Notes under the pieces: generated by a model
Told to the model about the DNA's origin: nothing
Seen by the model: only the letters and a program-made list of their open reading frames with translations
Databases searched by the model: none
Translations under genes and position numbers: made by a program
In this document: positions 7,621-16,344 of the stretch, piece by piece
Layout of the letters: each line of letters opens with the position of its first letter
How positions within the stretch are numbered: position 1 is the first letter of the stretch
Assembly: GCA_949287925.1 (NCBI GenBank)
Contig: CASEIR010000017.1
Coordinates: forward strand, 1-61,589
Direction of reading: 5' to 3'
DNA length: 61,589 bases
From: an uncultured Lachnospiraceae bacterium
Lineage (GTDB): Bacteria > Bacillota > Clostridia > Lachnospirales > Lachnospiraceae

Positions 7621-8408
7621 GGAAGACAGCGCTTACCATAGCCGGCAGTGATTCCAGCGGCGGTGCGGGAATCCAGGCGGATATCAAAACCATGATGGCC
7701 AATGGAGTCTATGCCATGAGCGCCGTGACGGCTCTGACGGCGCAGAATACCACGGGAGTAACAGGCATCCTGGAAGTGACGCCGGAATTCCTGGGACAGC
7801 AGTTGGACGCGGTCTTTACCGACATCTATCCGGATGCAGTGAAGATCGGGATGGTATCATCCGCAGAGCTGATCCGGATGATCGCGTGGAAATTAAGGGA
7901 ATATAACGCCGGACATATTGTAGTGGATCCGGTGATGGTAGCCACCAGTGGTTCCAGGCTGATTCGGGATGACGCGGTGGAGATGTTAAAGCAGGAGTTG
8001 TTCCCGCTGGCGGAGATCCTGACGCCTAACATACCGGAGGCAGAGGTGCTGACGGGCAGAGAGATCCACAGCTGCCAGGATATGGAAGAAGCTGCCCGGG
8101 AAATCGCAGAGCAATATGGCTGTGCGGTTCTCTGCAAAGGCGGTCACCAGAGAAACGACGCCAATGATCTTCTCTGCGCGGACGGAATTTTTACATGGTT
8201 TCATGGGGAACGGATCAACAATCCCAATACCCATGGAACCGGCTGCACCCTATCCAGCGCGATTGCGTCAAACCTGGCAAAAGGATACAGCCTGAAAGAA
8301 GCGGTAGAACGGGCAAAAAACTATATTTCCGGTGCCCTGGCGGCTATGCTGGACCTGGGGAAAGGAAGCGGTCCCATGGATCACGGATACCGGATAGAAG
8401 AGGAGTAA
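7617..8408 (+). CDS. thiD: Hydroxymethylpyrimidine/phosphomethylpyrimidine kinase
   Basis: 263 residues, ribokinase fold. It phosphorylates HMP to HMP-P and then HMP-PP, the partner substrate for ThiE. TIAGSDSSGGAGIQADIKT near the N-terminus, VVDPVMVATSGSRL, LTPNIPEAEVLTG, and NTHGTGCTLSSAIA with the catalytic cysteine are all typical. The start overlaps the HAD stop by four bases. It is the last gene of the operon. Together with thiM and thiE this gives salvage only: no thiC, thiG or thiL is seen here. Confidence 0.95.
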   Translation: MRKTALTIAGSDSSGGAGIQADIKTMMANGVYAMSAVTALTAQNTTGVTGILEVTPEFLGQQLDAVFTDIYPDAVKIGMVSSAELIRMIAWKLREYNAGHIVVDPVMVATSGSRLIRDDAVEMLKQELFPLAEILTPNIPEAEVLTGREIHSCQDMEEAAREIAEQYGCAVLCKGGHQRNDANDLLCADGIFTWFHGERINNPNTHGTGCTLSSAIASNLAKGYSLKEAVERAKNYISGALAAMLDLGKGSGPMDHGYRIEEE

Positions 8409-8464
8409 GAGAGAACAGAAATCCAAAGAAGCTGCGGGAGCAGATATAAAAGGGAGGAGATGGG

Positions 8465-9835
8465 ATGGAACAGCTCAGCTTATTTGACAACCGGAAGCAG
8501 ACGGTACCCTTAGCCAGCAGGATACGTCCCGCTTCCCTGGAGGAATTCGTAGGACAGGAGCATCTGCTGGGGCCGGGGAAAATGCTGCGCCAGCTGATCG
8601 AACGGGACCAGATCTCGTCCATGATCTTTTGGGGTCCGCCGGGGGTGGGCAAGACGACCCTTGCCAGTATTATCGCGGGCAGGACCCGGGCGGAATTCAT
8701 TAATTTCAGTGCGGTGACCAGTGGAATCAAAGAGATTCGGGAGGTAATGGCGCAGGCGGAGATGAGCCGGAAGATGGGGCAGAGGACGGTGCTTTTCGTA
8801 GACGAGATCCACCGGTTCAACAAAGCCCAGCAGGACGCATTTCTTCCCTATGTAGAAAAAGGCAGTATTATCTTGATCGGAGCGACTACAGAGAATCCGT
8901 CTTTCGAGGTGAATGCAGCGCTTTTATCCAGGTGCCGGGTATTCGTGTTAAAGGCGCTGGAGGAGAAAGATCTGATGCGGCTGCTTCGCCAGGCGTTAAG
9001 CCATCCGATGGGATTTGCCGATCAGAAGGTGCAGATTACGGAGGATCAGATCCGGGCCATTGCGGCCTTTGCCAACGGAGATGCCAGAACGGCTCTGAAT
9101 ACACTGGAAATGGCTGTGCTGAATGGAGAGATTACGCCGGGAGGAATGGTGGTGACAGACGATGGTCTTGCCCAGTGCATCAGCCGGAAGTCCCTGCTTT
9201 ACGATAAGACGGGCGAAGAGCATTATAATCTGATCTCGGCTCTTCATAAGTCCATGCGGAACAGTGATCCGGACGCAGCCATCTACTGGATGTGCCGGAT
9301 GCTGGAGGGAGGGGAGAATCCTCTTTACATTGCGAGACGTCTGATCCGGTTTGCCAGTGAGGATGTGGGTATGGCGGACAGCCATGCGCTGCAGGTGGCG
9401 GTGGCGGCCTACCAGGCTTGTCATTATCTGGGAATGCCGGAATGCGACGTGCATCTGACCCATGCGGTGACCTATCTTTCTATGGCGCCCAAGTCCAACG
9501 CACTGTATACAGCAGTAGAAGCCTGCAAACGGGACATTCGGAACCGGCAGGCAGAGCCGGTGCCGCTTTGGCTTCGGAACGCGCCCACCGGACTGATGAA
9601 GGAACTCAAATATGGAGAGGGTTATGAATATGCCCACGATACCGAAGAAAAACTGACGCATATGCAGTGTATGCCGGAAGGACTGAAGGACCGTCACTAT
9701 TATCATCCCGGGGAACAAGGCGAAGAAGCGTCAGTTCGAAGACGGCTTCGGAAGATACAGGAGTGGAAAAGCAAAGAAAGAGAGGAGGAGTCTTATGGGA
9801 CAGAAGACGGTGAAACTCTACACCCGGCAGAATGA
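8465..9835 (+). CDS. rarA: Replication-associated recombination protein A (MgsA/RarA AAA+ ATPase)
   Basis: 456 residues. Walker A is GPPGVGKTTLA, Walker B is VLFVDEIHRFN, and sensor 1 is GATTENPSFE. The C-terminal helical oligomerisation part runs from about 250 (KSLLYDKTGEEHYN, MAPKSNALY). RarA acts at stalled replication forks with SSB and RecA. The GGGAGGAGATGGG leader precedes ATG 8465. The last 41 bases overlap the next gene, so the final residues encode a dispensable-looking charged tail. Confidence 0.93.
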   Translation: MEQLSLFDNRKQTVPLASRIRPASLEEFVGQEHLLGPGKMLRQLIERDQISSMIFWGPPGVGKTTLASIIAGRTRAEFINFSAVTSGIKEIREVMAQAEMSRKMGQRTVLFVDEIHRFNKAQQDAFLPYVEKGSIILIGATTENPSFEVNAALLSRCRVFVLKALEEKDLMRLLRQALSHPMGFADQKVQITEDQIRAIAAFANGDARTALNTLEMAVLNGEITPGGMVVTDDGLAQCISRKSLLYDKTGEEHYNLISALHKSMRNSDPDAAIYWMCRMLEGGENPLYIARRLIRFASEDVGMADSHALQVAVAAYQACHYLGMPECDVHLTHAVTYLSMAPKSNALYTAVEACKRDIRNRQAEPVPLWLRNAPTGLMKELKYGEGYEYAHDTEEKLTHMQCMPEGLKDRHYYHPGEQGEEASVRRRLRKIQEWKSKEREEESYGTEDGETLHPAE

Positions 9836-10385
9836 TAAAACCTTATATCAACTGGAAAGAGATCATCGGATCATCAATCAGAGGGTTTACGTGGAGCTGC
9901 ATTTCGGAGACATTGCGCCGCTTTTTATGGAAAGCTACGACTGGTTTACCAAAGAAGCGGCCAAGCGGGTGCCTAAGCCGGAAGACGTTCATGCGCCCAT
10001 CTGGTGTTCCATCAGCGTGGAGAACTGCCTGAAGCCCATTCCCGGAACGGTGGTGTATGCGCTGGAGGTTCCGGAAGAGCAGGTAATCTATTTCGATGAT
10101 GTAAAATGGGACTATGTGCTGAACCGGATCTATCTGCCTAAAGACGCGAAAGATCAGGAAGAATACAAAAAGCATCTGAAGGAAATTGGCGTGGTGAACA
10201 GTTTTGAATTTTTCGAAGGAAGATATAAGGGAAAATACCCGGAGGAGACGGCCAGAATCCGGGAGAGCTGGAAACGGATCTTTGAGATCGATGAGTGGAC
10301 GGTATTTAACGTCTGCGGAAATCTGTGGGAGATACGTGAGGAGTGGGTGAAGCGGATCTACCGGCCAGGAGAAAAGGTGGAGTGA
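9795..10385 (+). CDS. DUF3841 domain protein
   Basis: 196 residues beginning MGQKTVKLYTRQNDKTLYQL, the usual start of DUF3841 proteins, with no signal peptide or membrane segment. W and Y residues are frequent (SYDWFTKEA, PIWCSI, DVKWDYVL), as in the family. The function is unknown. The start lies inside the 3' end of rarA with AGGAGG 6-7 bases ahead, implying coupled translation, but a link to replication is only positional. A strong palindrome follows the gene. Confidence 0.75.
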   Translation: MGQKTVKLYTRQNDKTLYQLERDHRIINQRVYVELHFGDIAPLFMESYDWFTKEAAKRVPKPEDVHAPIWCSISVENCLKPIPGTVVYALEVPEEQVIYFDDVKWDYVLNRIYLPKDAKDQEEYKKHLKEIGVVNSFEFFEGRYKGKYPEETARIRESWKRIFEIDEWTVFNVCGNLWEIREEWVKRIYRPGEKVE

Positions 10386-10405
10386 ATATAGAAAGATAGA
10401 TATGG

Positions 10406-10449
10406 ACGGGGCAGGCGCGAAACGTATATTCGTTTCGCGCCTGCCCCGT
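10406..10449. repeat. REP-like palindrome, copy 3 (variant stem)
   Basis: Perfect 19-bp arms (10406-10424 and 10431-10449) around TATATT. The base ACGGGGCAGG differs from the GGGGACGTA core of other copies, yet the size and placement are the same. It lies between two convergent genes and might also serve both as a terminator, although neither side has a clear T-run. Confidence 0.7.
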
Positions 10450-10468
10450 GATAGATTATCGTTTGACG

Positions 10469-11518
10469 TTATGCTTTTGGATAGAATACCACTCTGAAAA
10501 TTGCCATATGATAACCGGACAAATGAGAAACGGATTGTCCAGGCAGATGCAAAGATGCAACTTTGTTGGTGAAACTGGTCAGCTGCGGAATGGAGTAAAT
10601 TCCAGTCAGACAGATACAGAATGCGATCAGAAGCAGTGCTTCCGGGATTGTGTTCACATTTTCCAAAATATCAGTGCTGCCTTTCAGCCAGGAATAAGTC
10701 AGTCCGTGGAACAGATAAATTGCCATGGTGCGTGTTCCAATGTAAGAGCAGAAGATTTTTCGTTCTGTCATCAGAATCAGAAGAGCATAAGTCATAAAAG
10801 CGCCGATTCCATAGCAGACGATCCGGCACAGGATGCCGGTGATCATGTCCTGCCCCAGGTAATCGTAGTTATATCTTCCGTAGAAAATTTTCACAGGAAG
10901 ATCCCGATATCCGTTGGAGAATATCAGAAAGGCAAGGAAACCGGCGGAACCTGCGGCTGCGATGATCCGGCTCGTGTGATTCCGGAGTGAAGTAATGCTG
11001 TCTCGTTTACAGTACATTCCGGCCAGAAAGAATGGATAGAATACCAGGATTCTAGGAATGCTGAGAAAATTGCTGGGCATGTCGACACACCCTATGAGAA
11101 GTCCTGCGGCCACGGATAGAATCAGGTGGTGAGGGATTTTCTTTACATAAGGAGTGATCAGACGCCAGATCAGAAGCGCCAGGATATACCAGAGCGAGAA
11201 TTTAGGCATCAACAGATACAGTTTGGTGGGTTTATGAATGATACAGGTATATAAAAGATAATACAAAACTTCATAAACCAGATAGGGGACAGCTAGTTTC
11301 TGTATTAAAGCGGTTACGGATAGTTCCCGTTTGGAAAAATAGCCGGAGATAAAGATAAATGCCGGCATATGAAAGGATACAATGAACCACTTCAGCACAT
11401 ATAACAGACTGTTGTCCTGGTAGCTGGGTTCCATAAAATGTCCCATTACCACCAGAATTATTAAAAAGGCTTTACAGTTGTCGAACAAATAGTCTCTGCA
11501 TTTTCCGGAACCTGCCAT
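10469..11518 (-). CDS. Acyltransferase 3 family membrane protein
   Basis: 349 residues with about ten membrane segments. The N-terminal DNCKAFLIILVVMGHFMEP contains the histidine used by acyltransferase-3 (OafA/NodX-like) enzymes, and SFHMPAFIFISGYF is the second family signature. These enzymes O-acetylate surface polysaccharides or similar acceptors. I start at the ATG at 11518, six bases after GGAGGAG; an in-frame ATG at 11533 lies upstream of that site. Transcribed opposite to its left neighbour. The acceptor is unknown. Confidence 0.85.
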   Translation of the reverse strand: MAGSGKCRDYLFDNCKAFLIILVVMGHFMEPSYQDNSLLYVLKWFIVSFHMPAFIFISGYFSKRELSVTALIQKLAVPYLVYEVLYYLLYTCIIHKPTKLYLLMPKFSLWYILALLIWRLITPYVKKIPHHLILSVAAGLLIGCVDMPSNFLSIPRILVFYPFFLAGMYCKRDSITSLRNHTSRIIAAAGSAGFLAFLIFSNGYRDLPVKIFYGRYNYDYLGQDMITGILCRIVCYGIGAFMTYALLILMTERKIFCSYIGTRTMAIYLFHGLTYSWLKGSTDILENVNTIPEALLLIAFCICLTGIYSIPQLTSFTNKVASLHLPGQSVSHLSGYHMAIFRVVFYPKA

Positions 11519-11668
11519 GACATTCTCCTCCAATACTGCAAATATACAGATTCTTCAAAACTGCATATATTCTACTCTTTTTTGCAGTGAAGGAACAAGA
11601 AGTAAAATTCATAAAAAACAAGTTCTTTTATTAACAAAATTGTAACATTTTTACAGCGGAATTAATAT

Positions 11669-12754
11669 TTATGCAGGTGGAAGAATCGTATAGACCAGTC
11701 TGGTAAGATCGGATTCTTCTGTTTCTGTATCTATTAATGAATTTTCATTCACAGGTATAGTAACCATGGTTTCTTCGCCATAGGAAGGGGAAGCGGCATA
11801 TCTTTCCAGTATTTCCACTAAAGCGGCGGAGGCTTCATCCAGAGAATAGTAAGTTTGGGAACTGTATTCTGAAAAAGTATCTGTCAGACTGTTGTTAGGT
11901 GTCACGGCCACATCCACCTGATAATGGGATGGCTCTGATTCTTTACGCGGGATTCCCATGGTATAGCGGCACTGCTTCATGATACTCTGAAGAGCAGCCC
12001 GGTAACGGTCTTCATATGCAGGATTGAATCCTTCCGGGATGTCAAAAACATCGGACTCATACCAGGCAAGAGCTTCTTCTTCAGAAAAGCCAACATGAAG
12101 GGCAAACTGGGTCACCTCGCCTTTAAACGAGGCATCCAGATAGGATTTGATAAAATCCTGGATCTCATAGAGGTCGCAGCAGGAGTTATATGGAGACATA
12201 TAGTCGTTCATGCAAGCATTCAGAAAATCCATGAAATGAGTATCGTGAATCGAAAATCCGCTGTCAGATTCGGAAACCATAAGTTCAAAAGTCGTTTTAT
12301 CTGTAAAAACCGGATCCGAATGCATCTGCTCTTTGTCCGCTTTGATCATGGACAATGCTGTCTCCGTGAAGTCTGCTGAATTCGGTTTGGTAAGGATTTC
12401 ATCATTGGTTTTCTGCAGTGTATTTTGGAAATCTACGGGTGTGAAAGAGACATTGACTGCATAGACGCCGTCCATTTTTTCTTTTGCCCCTTCTACTTCA
12501 AATTTCATGGAAGAAAAGGAAGTCTGTAGGAATTCCAGATAAGTCTCCTTTAGGTCCTCAGGAAAATCCAGGACATAGGTGGTATTGCTGGTTTTAATTC
12601 CTTGCTCCAAAAGATCATTGAATACGGAAGGATCGCCTTCTTTAAGTTCTGTGATCCGGTCTCCGGCATACTGATCTGCAGATTGTCCGCCGCATCCGAA
12701 TGTGGCAACCGCTGTCAACAGAACAGCACAACACAATAAAATTCTTGGTTTCAT
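11669..12754 (-). CDS. Secreted lipoprotein of unknown function
   Basis: 361 residues. The signal peptide ends in AVATFGCGG, with cysteine about residue 21 as the lipidated residue, so it is anchored outside the cytoplasmic membrane. The rest is soluble, acidic and rich in Thr/Ser/Tyr, with two similar-looking halves: both contain a helix followed by VDV/VNV-type beta strands (VNVSFTPVDF and VDVAVTPNN). This suggests a duplicated DUF5105-like fold, but I do not recognise the family. The gene is monocistronic on the minus strand; divergent IMP cyclohydrolase starts 151 bases away. Confidence 0.75.
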   Translation of the reverse strand: MKPRILLCCAVLLTAVATFGCGGQSADQYAGDRITELKEGDPSVFNDLLEQGIKTSNTTYVLDFPEDLKETYLEFLQTSFSSMKFEVEGAKEKMDGVYAVNVSFTPVDFQNTLQKTNDEILTKPNSADFTETALSMIKADKEQMHSDPVFTDKTTFELMVSESDSGFSIHDTHFMDFLNACMNDYMSPYNSCCDLYEIQDFIKSYLDASFKGEVTQFALHVGFSEEEALAWYESDVFDIPEGFNPAYEDRYRAALQSIMKQCRYTMGIPRKESEPSHYQVDVAVTPNNSLTDTFSEYSSQTYYSLDEASAALVEILERYAASPSYGEETMVTIPVNENSLIDTETEESDLTRLVYTILPPA

Positions 12755-12905
12755 GATCTGTCACCCCCATAAAGTATTTGTTTTTTTTATTTTATCATGA
12801 TGCCGCAGAGGCAGCAATAACTTTGAAATATGACTGGAAAAACAGGTGCCAATTATATATAATGAAGGGGCAGGATCAACCACCAACTGAAAAGGAGAGG
12901 GAATC

Positions 12906-13619
12906 ATGAATATGTTGAAGATCGAGAACGAATTGCGGAACAACTCTTATCCGGGACGCGGAATTATTATCGGGAAAAGCGCGGACGGAACGAAGGCGGT
13001 GACCGCATATTTTATTATGGGAAGAAGTGAGAACAGCCGCAACCGGATCTTTGTGGAAGACGGGGAAGGAATCCGTACCCAGGCATTTGACCCGTCCAAG
13101 CTGACGGATCCCAGCCTGATTATCTATGCCCCTGTACGTGTGCTTGGTAATAAGACGATTGTGACAAACGGAGATCAGACGGATACTATCTATGAAGGAA
13201 TGGATAAGCAGCTGACCTTTGAACAGTCTTTAAGGTGCCGGGAGTTTGAGCCGGACGGACCCAATTACACCCCCAGAATTTCCGGAATCATGCACATCGA
13301 GAACGGCAGCTATAATTATGCCATGTCTATTCTGAAGAGCAATAACGGGTCCCCTGACAGCTGCCATCGATATACATTTGCCTATGAAAATCCGGCTGCG
13401 GGAGAAGGCCATTTCATCCATACCTATCAGTGTGACGGCAATCCTCTTCCCAGTTTTGAAGGAGAACCGAAGCTGATCGGTATTCCAGATGATATGGAAG
13501 CATTTACAGACCTTCTGTGGAACAGCCTGAATGAAGATAATAAGGTGTCTTTGTTCGTGCGTTATATCGACATCGCGACAGGCGCTTATGAGACGAAGAT
13601 CATCAATAAAAACCAATAA
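12906..13619 (+). CDS. IMP cyclohydrolase (PurO-like, PF07826 type)
   Basis: 237 residues. NSYPGRGIIIGKS and AYFIMGRSENSRNR near the N-terminus are characteristic of the stand-alone IMP cyclohydrolase family, distinct from the MGS-like domain of bifunctional PurH. It closes the ring of FAICAR to IMP, the last step of purine synthesis. Its start has AAAGGAGAGGGAATC just before ATG. The AICAR formyltransferase for the previous step follows 24 bases later, so the operon splits the job done by PurH elsewhere. Confidence 0.92.
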   Translation: MNMLKIENELRNNSYPGRGIIIGKSADGTKAVTAYFIMGRSENSRNRIFVEDGEGIRTQAFDPSKLTDPSLIIYAPVRVLGNKTIVTNGDQTDTIYEGMDKQLTFEQSLRCREFEPDGPNYTPRISGIMHIENGSYNYAMSILKSNNGSPDSCHRYTFAYENPAAGEGHFIHTYQCDGNPLPSFEGEPKLIGIPDDMEAFTDLLWNSLNEDNKVSLFVRYIDIATGAYETKIINKNQ

Positions 13620-13643
13620 TCGCAGGAAGGAGATAAAAGATAT

Positions 13644-14822
13644 ATGAAAGAATTGGAATTAAAATACGGATGTAATCCGAATCAGAAACCTTCGAAGATC
13701 TATATGGCAGACGGCAGCGAACTGCCGATCCGGGTGTTGAATGGAAGGCCTGGGTACATCAATTTCCTGGACGCCTTTAATGGATGGCAGCTGGTCAGTG
13801 AACTGAAAAAGGCGACCGGCCTTCCGGCGGCTACGTCTTTTAAACATGTATCTCCGGCCGGAGCGGCCGTAGGTCTTCCGCTCACCGACACACTGGCAAA
13901 GATCTACTGGGTGGACGACCTGGGAGAATTGTCGCCGCTGGCCTGTGCTTATGCAAGAGCGAGAGGAGCGGACCGTATGTCTTCGTTTGGAGATTTTATC
14001 TCCCTGTCTGACGTGTGCGATAAAGATACGGCAAGACTGATCAAACGCGAGGTGTCCGACGGCGTCATTGCACCAGGATATGAACCAGAAGCGCTGGAGA
14101 TTCTGAAACAGAAGAAAAACGGAAATTATAATGTAATTGAGATCGACCCGGATTATGTGCCGGCGCCGCTGGAGCATAAGGATGTGTTTGGAATTACTTT
14201 CGAGCAGGGAAGAAATGAACTGAAGATTGACGAAGATTTCTTCTCCAATATTGTGACAGAGAATCAGGAATTGAGCGAACAGGCGAAGATTGACCTTGCG
14301 ATCTCCATGATCACCTTGAAGTATACCCAGTCCAACTCTGTCTGCTATGTGAAAGATGGCCAGGCCATCGGAATCGGAGCAGGGCAGCAGTCCAGAATTC
14401 ACTGTACCCGTCTGGCTGGAACCAAGGCAGACAACTGGTGGCTAAGACAGTCCCCGCAGGTGATGAATCTTCCGTTTGTAGATTCCATTCGCCGGGCAGA
14501 CCGGGATAATGCGATTGATCTTTATATCGGCGAGGATTATATGGACGTGCTTGCGGATGATGCATGGCCCGCAATTTTCAAGGAAAAACCGGAAGTGTTC
14601 ACCAGAGAAGCAAAACGGGAATGGCTGGACCAGCTGACAGATGTAGCTCTGGGATCTGATGCGTTCTTCCCATTTGGGGACAATATTGAACGTGCTCATA
14701 AGAGCGGTGTGAAATATATCGCGCAGCCGGGAGGATCTGTACGGGATGACAACGTGATCGAAACCTGTAATAAATATGGAATGGTGATGTCCTTTACCGG
14801 AATCCGCCTGTTCCATCATTAG
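13644..14822 (+). CDS. Stand-alone AICAR formyltransferase
   Basis: 392 residues covering only the AICARFT half of PurH, with no N-terminal cyclohydrolase domain. CNPNQKPSKIY, FKHVSPAGAAVG (catalytic Lys-His), SNSVCYVKDGQAIGIGAGQQSR and FPFGDNIERAHKSGVKYIAQPGGS are conserved motifs. It uses 10-formyl-tetrahydrofolate to formylate AICAR. GCAGGAAGGAG precedes the start. The adjacency to IMP cyclohydrolase supports the assignment. Confidence 0.93.
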   Translation: MKELELKYGCNPNQKPSKIYMADGSELPIRVLNGRPGYINFLDAFNGWQLVSELKKATGLPAATSFKHVSPAGAAVGLPLTDTLAKIYWVDDLGELSPLACAYARARGADRMSSFGDFISLSDVCDKDTARLIKREVSDGVIAPGYEPEALEILKQKKNGNYNVIEIDPDYVPAPLEHKDVFGITFEQGRNELKIDEDFFSNIVTENQELSEQAKIDLAISMITLKYTQSNSVCYVKDGQAIGIGAGQQSRIHCTRLAGTKADNWWLRQSPQVMNLPFVDSIRRADRDNAIDLYIGEDYMDVLADDAWPAIFKEKPEVFTREAKREWLDQLTDVALGSDAFFPFGDNIERAHKSGVKYIAQPGGSVRDDNVIETCNKYGMVMSFTGIRLFHH

Positions 14823-14840
14823 GAGGGAAACTAAGACTAT

Positions 14841-16253
14841 ATGAGACAATACGATGTGATCATTATTGGCGCAGGACCGTCTGGAATTTTCTGCGCCTAT
14901 GAACTGAAGAGAAAGAAACCGGATATGAAGGTGCTTCTGATCGAAAAGGGACGATCCATCGAAAAGAGAGAGTGCCCGAAGCGGAAAACCAAGGTCTGCA
15001 TAGGATGCCGTCCCTGCTCCATAACCACAGGATTTGCGGGGGCCGGTGCATTTTCCGACGGGAAGCTGTCCCTGTCTGCGGATGTAGGGGGAACTCTTCC
15101 GGAGATTCTGGGATATGAAAAGGCTTCGGAGCTGATCCATGAAGCTGATGAGATTTATCTGGCGTTTGGGGCGGATCGGAAGGTCTATGGAATTGAAGAT
15201 TATCAGGCCATCGAGAATATTCGTGCGAAGGCGATCCGGGCTAATTTGAAATTGATTGAATGTCCCATCCGGCATTTGGGGACGGAGGAAGGTTATAAGA
15301 TCTATACCCGGCTTCAGGAGCATCTGCTTCAAAGTGGAGTGGATATCCGGTTTATGACCATGGTGCAGGATATTCTGGTTGAGGATGGAAGAGCCGTTGG
15401 AGTTATCACGGATCAAGGAGAGGAATTCCGTGCGCCTGAGATTGTGGCAGGAGTGGGCCGGGAAGGCTCGGAATGGTTCGCGAATCTCTGCAAAGAGCAT
15501 GGGATTGAAACCCGTAACGGGACGGTGGATGTAGGCGTCCGTGTAGAAGTCCGGGACGAGGTAATGAAAGAATTGAACGAGAAGCTGTACGAGGCAAAGC
15601 TGGTGTATTATACGCCTACCTTTGACGACAAGGTGAGGGTATTCTGCACCAATCCGTCCGGGGAAGTGGCAACGGAATACTATGAGGGAGGCCTTGCGGT
15701 GGTCAACGGCCATGCCTATAAGTCGCTGGATATGAAGACGAAAAACACGAATTTTGCGCTTTTGGTGTCCAAAAACTTTACGGATCCCTTTCGTTCACCT
15801 ATTGAATATGGCAAACACATCGCCCAGCTAGGCAATATGTTAAGCGGCGGCAAGATTCTGCTTCAAAGATACGGGGATTTCCGACGGGGAAGGCGGACGA
15901 CGGAGGAGCGTCTGCTGCGTAATAACATTACGCCGACGCTGAAGGACGCGGTTCCGGGAGATTTGTCGCTGGTATTTCCGCACCGGATCATGGTGGCAAT
16001 CGATGAGATGATTCGGGCGCTGGATAAGGTGACGCCGGGAATTGCGTCAGATGAGACCCTTCTCTACGGCGTGGAAGTAAAATTCTATTCCAATAAGGTA
16101 GTAGTAAATCCTCGGTTTGAGACGAATATTGCAGGTTTGCGGGCCATGGGAGACGGAGCGTCTATTACCCGGGGGCTTCAGCAGGCGTCGGCCAACGGGC
16201 TTTATGTGGCCAGATGCATTCTGGAAGATGCAACAAAAAAAACTTGTAACTGA
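14841..16253 (+). CDS. FAD-dependent oxidoreductase, COG2509 family
   Basis: 470 residues. The dinucleotide-binding motif is IIIGAGPSGIFCAYEL, and a conserved cysteine cluster follows: CPKRKTKVCIGCRPC (C-x8-C-x2-C-x2-C), then GFAGAGAFSDGKL. The C-terminus has a second FAD contact, GLRAMGDGASITRGL. COG2509 proteins are FAD enzymes of unknown substrate. The gene begins 19 bases after the AICAR formyltransferase, so it may be in the same transcript. The promoter for glmM lies within its final codons. Confidence 0.85.
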   Translation: MRQYDVIIIGAGPSGIFCAYELKRKKPDMKVLLIEKGRSIEKRECPKRKTKVCIGCRPCSITTGFAGAGAFSDGKLSLSADVGGTLPEILGYEKASELIHEADEIYLAFGADRKVYGIEDYQAIENIRAKAIRANLKLIECPIRHLGTEEGYKIYTRLQEHLLQSGVDIRFMTMVQDILVEDGRAVGVITDQGEEFRAPEIVAGVGREGSEWFANLCKEHGIETRNGTVDVGVRVEVRDEVMKELNEKLYEAKLVYYTPTFDDKVRVFCTNPSGEVATEYYEGGLAVVNGHAYKSLDMKTKNTNFALLVSKNFTDPFRSPIEYGKHIAQLGNMLSGGKILLQRYGDFRRGRRTTEERLLRNNITPTLKDAVPGDLSLVFPHRIMVAIDEMIRALDKVTPGIASDETLLYGVEVKFYSNKVVVNPRFETNIAGLRAMGDGASITRGLQQASANGLYVARCILEDATKKTCN

Positions 16254-16272
16254 CCGCCATACTGACTATAAT
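16244..16272 (+). promoter_or_regulatory. Promoter of glmM
   Basis: TTGTAA at 16244-16249, a 17-bp spacer and TATAAT at 16267-16272, overlapping the end of the oxidoreductase gene. A small CCGATT/AATCGG hairpin lies in the leader (16288-16308), of unknown meaning. Confidence 0.7.
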
Positions 16273-16344
16273 AGAAAGGGTGAAATGCCGATTGTGCAAA
16301 AAAATCGGTAAATATGTCAAATGACATGGAGGATTGAGTAAGCT

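Noticed and set aside
8996-9718. 240-codon minus-strand frame inside rarA
   Set aside because: Antisense shadow of a well-conserved AAA+ gene, with no ribosome site or recognisable motif.
12095-12379. Long plus-strand frame opposite the lipoprotein gene
   Set aside because: It has no ribosome site and no family features, and lies entirely antisense to a gene with a clear signal peptide and lipobox.
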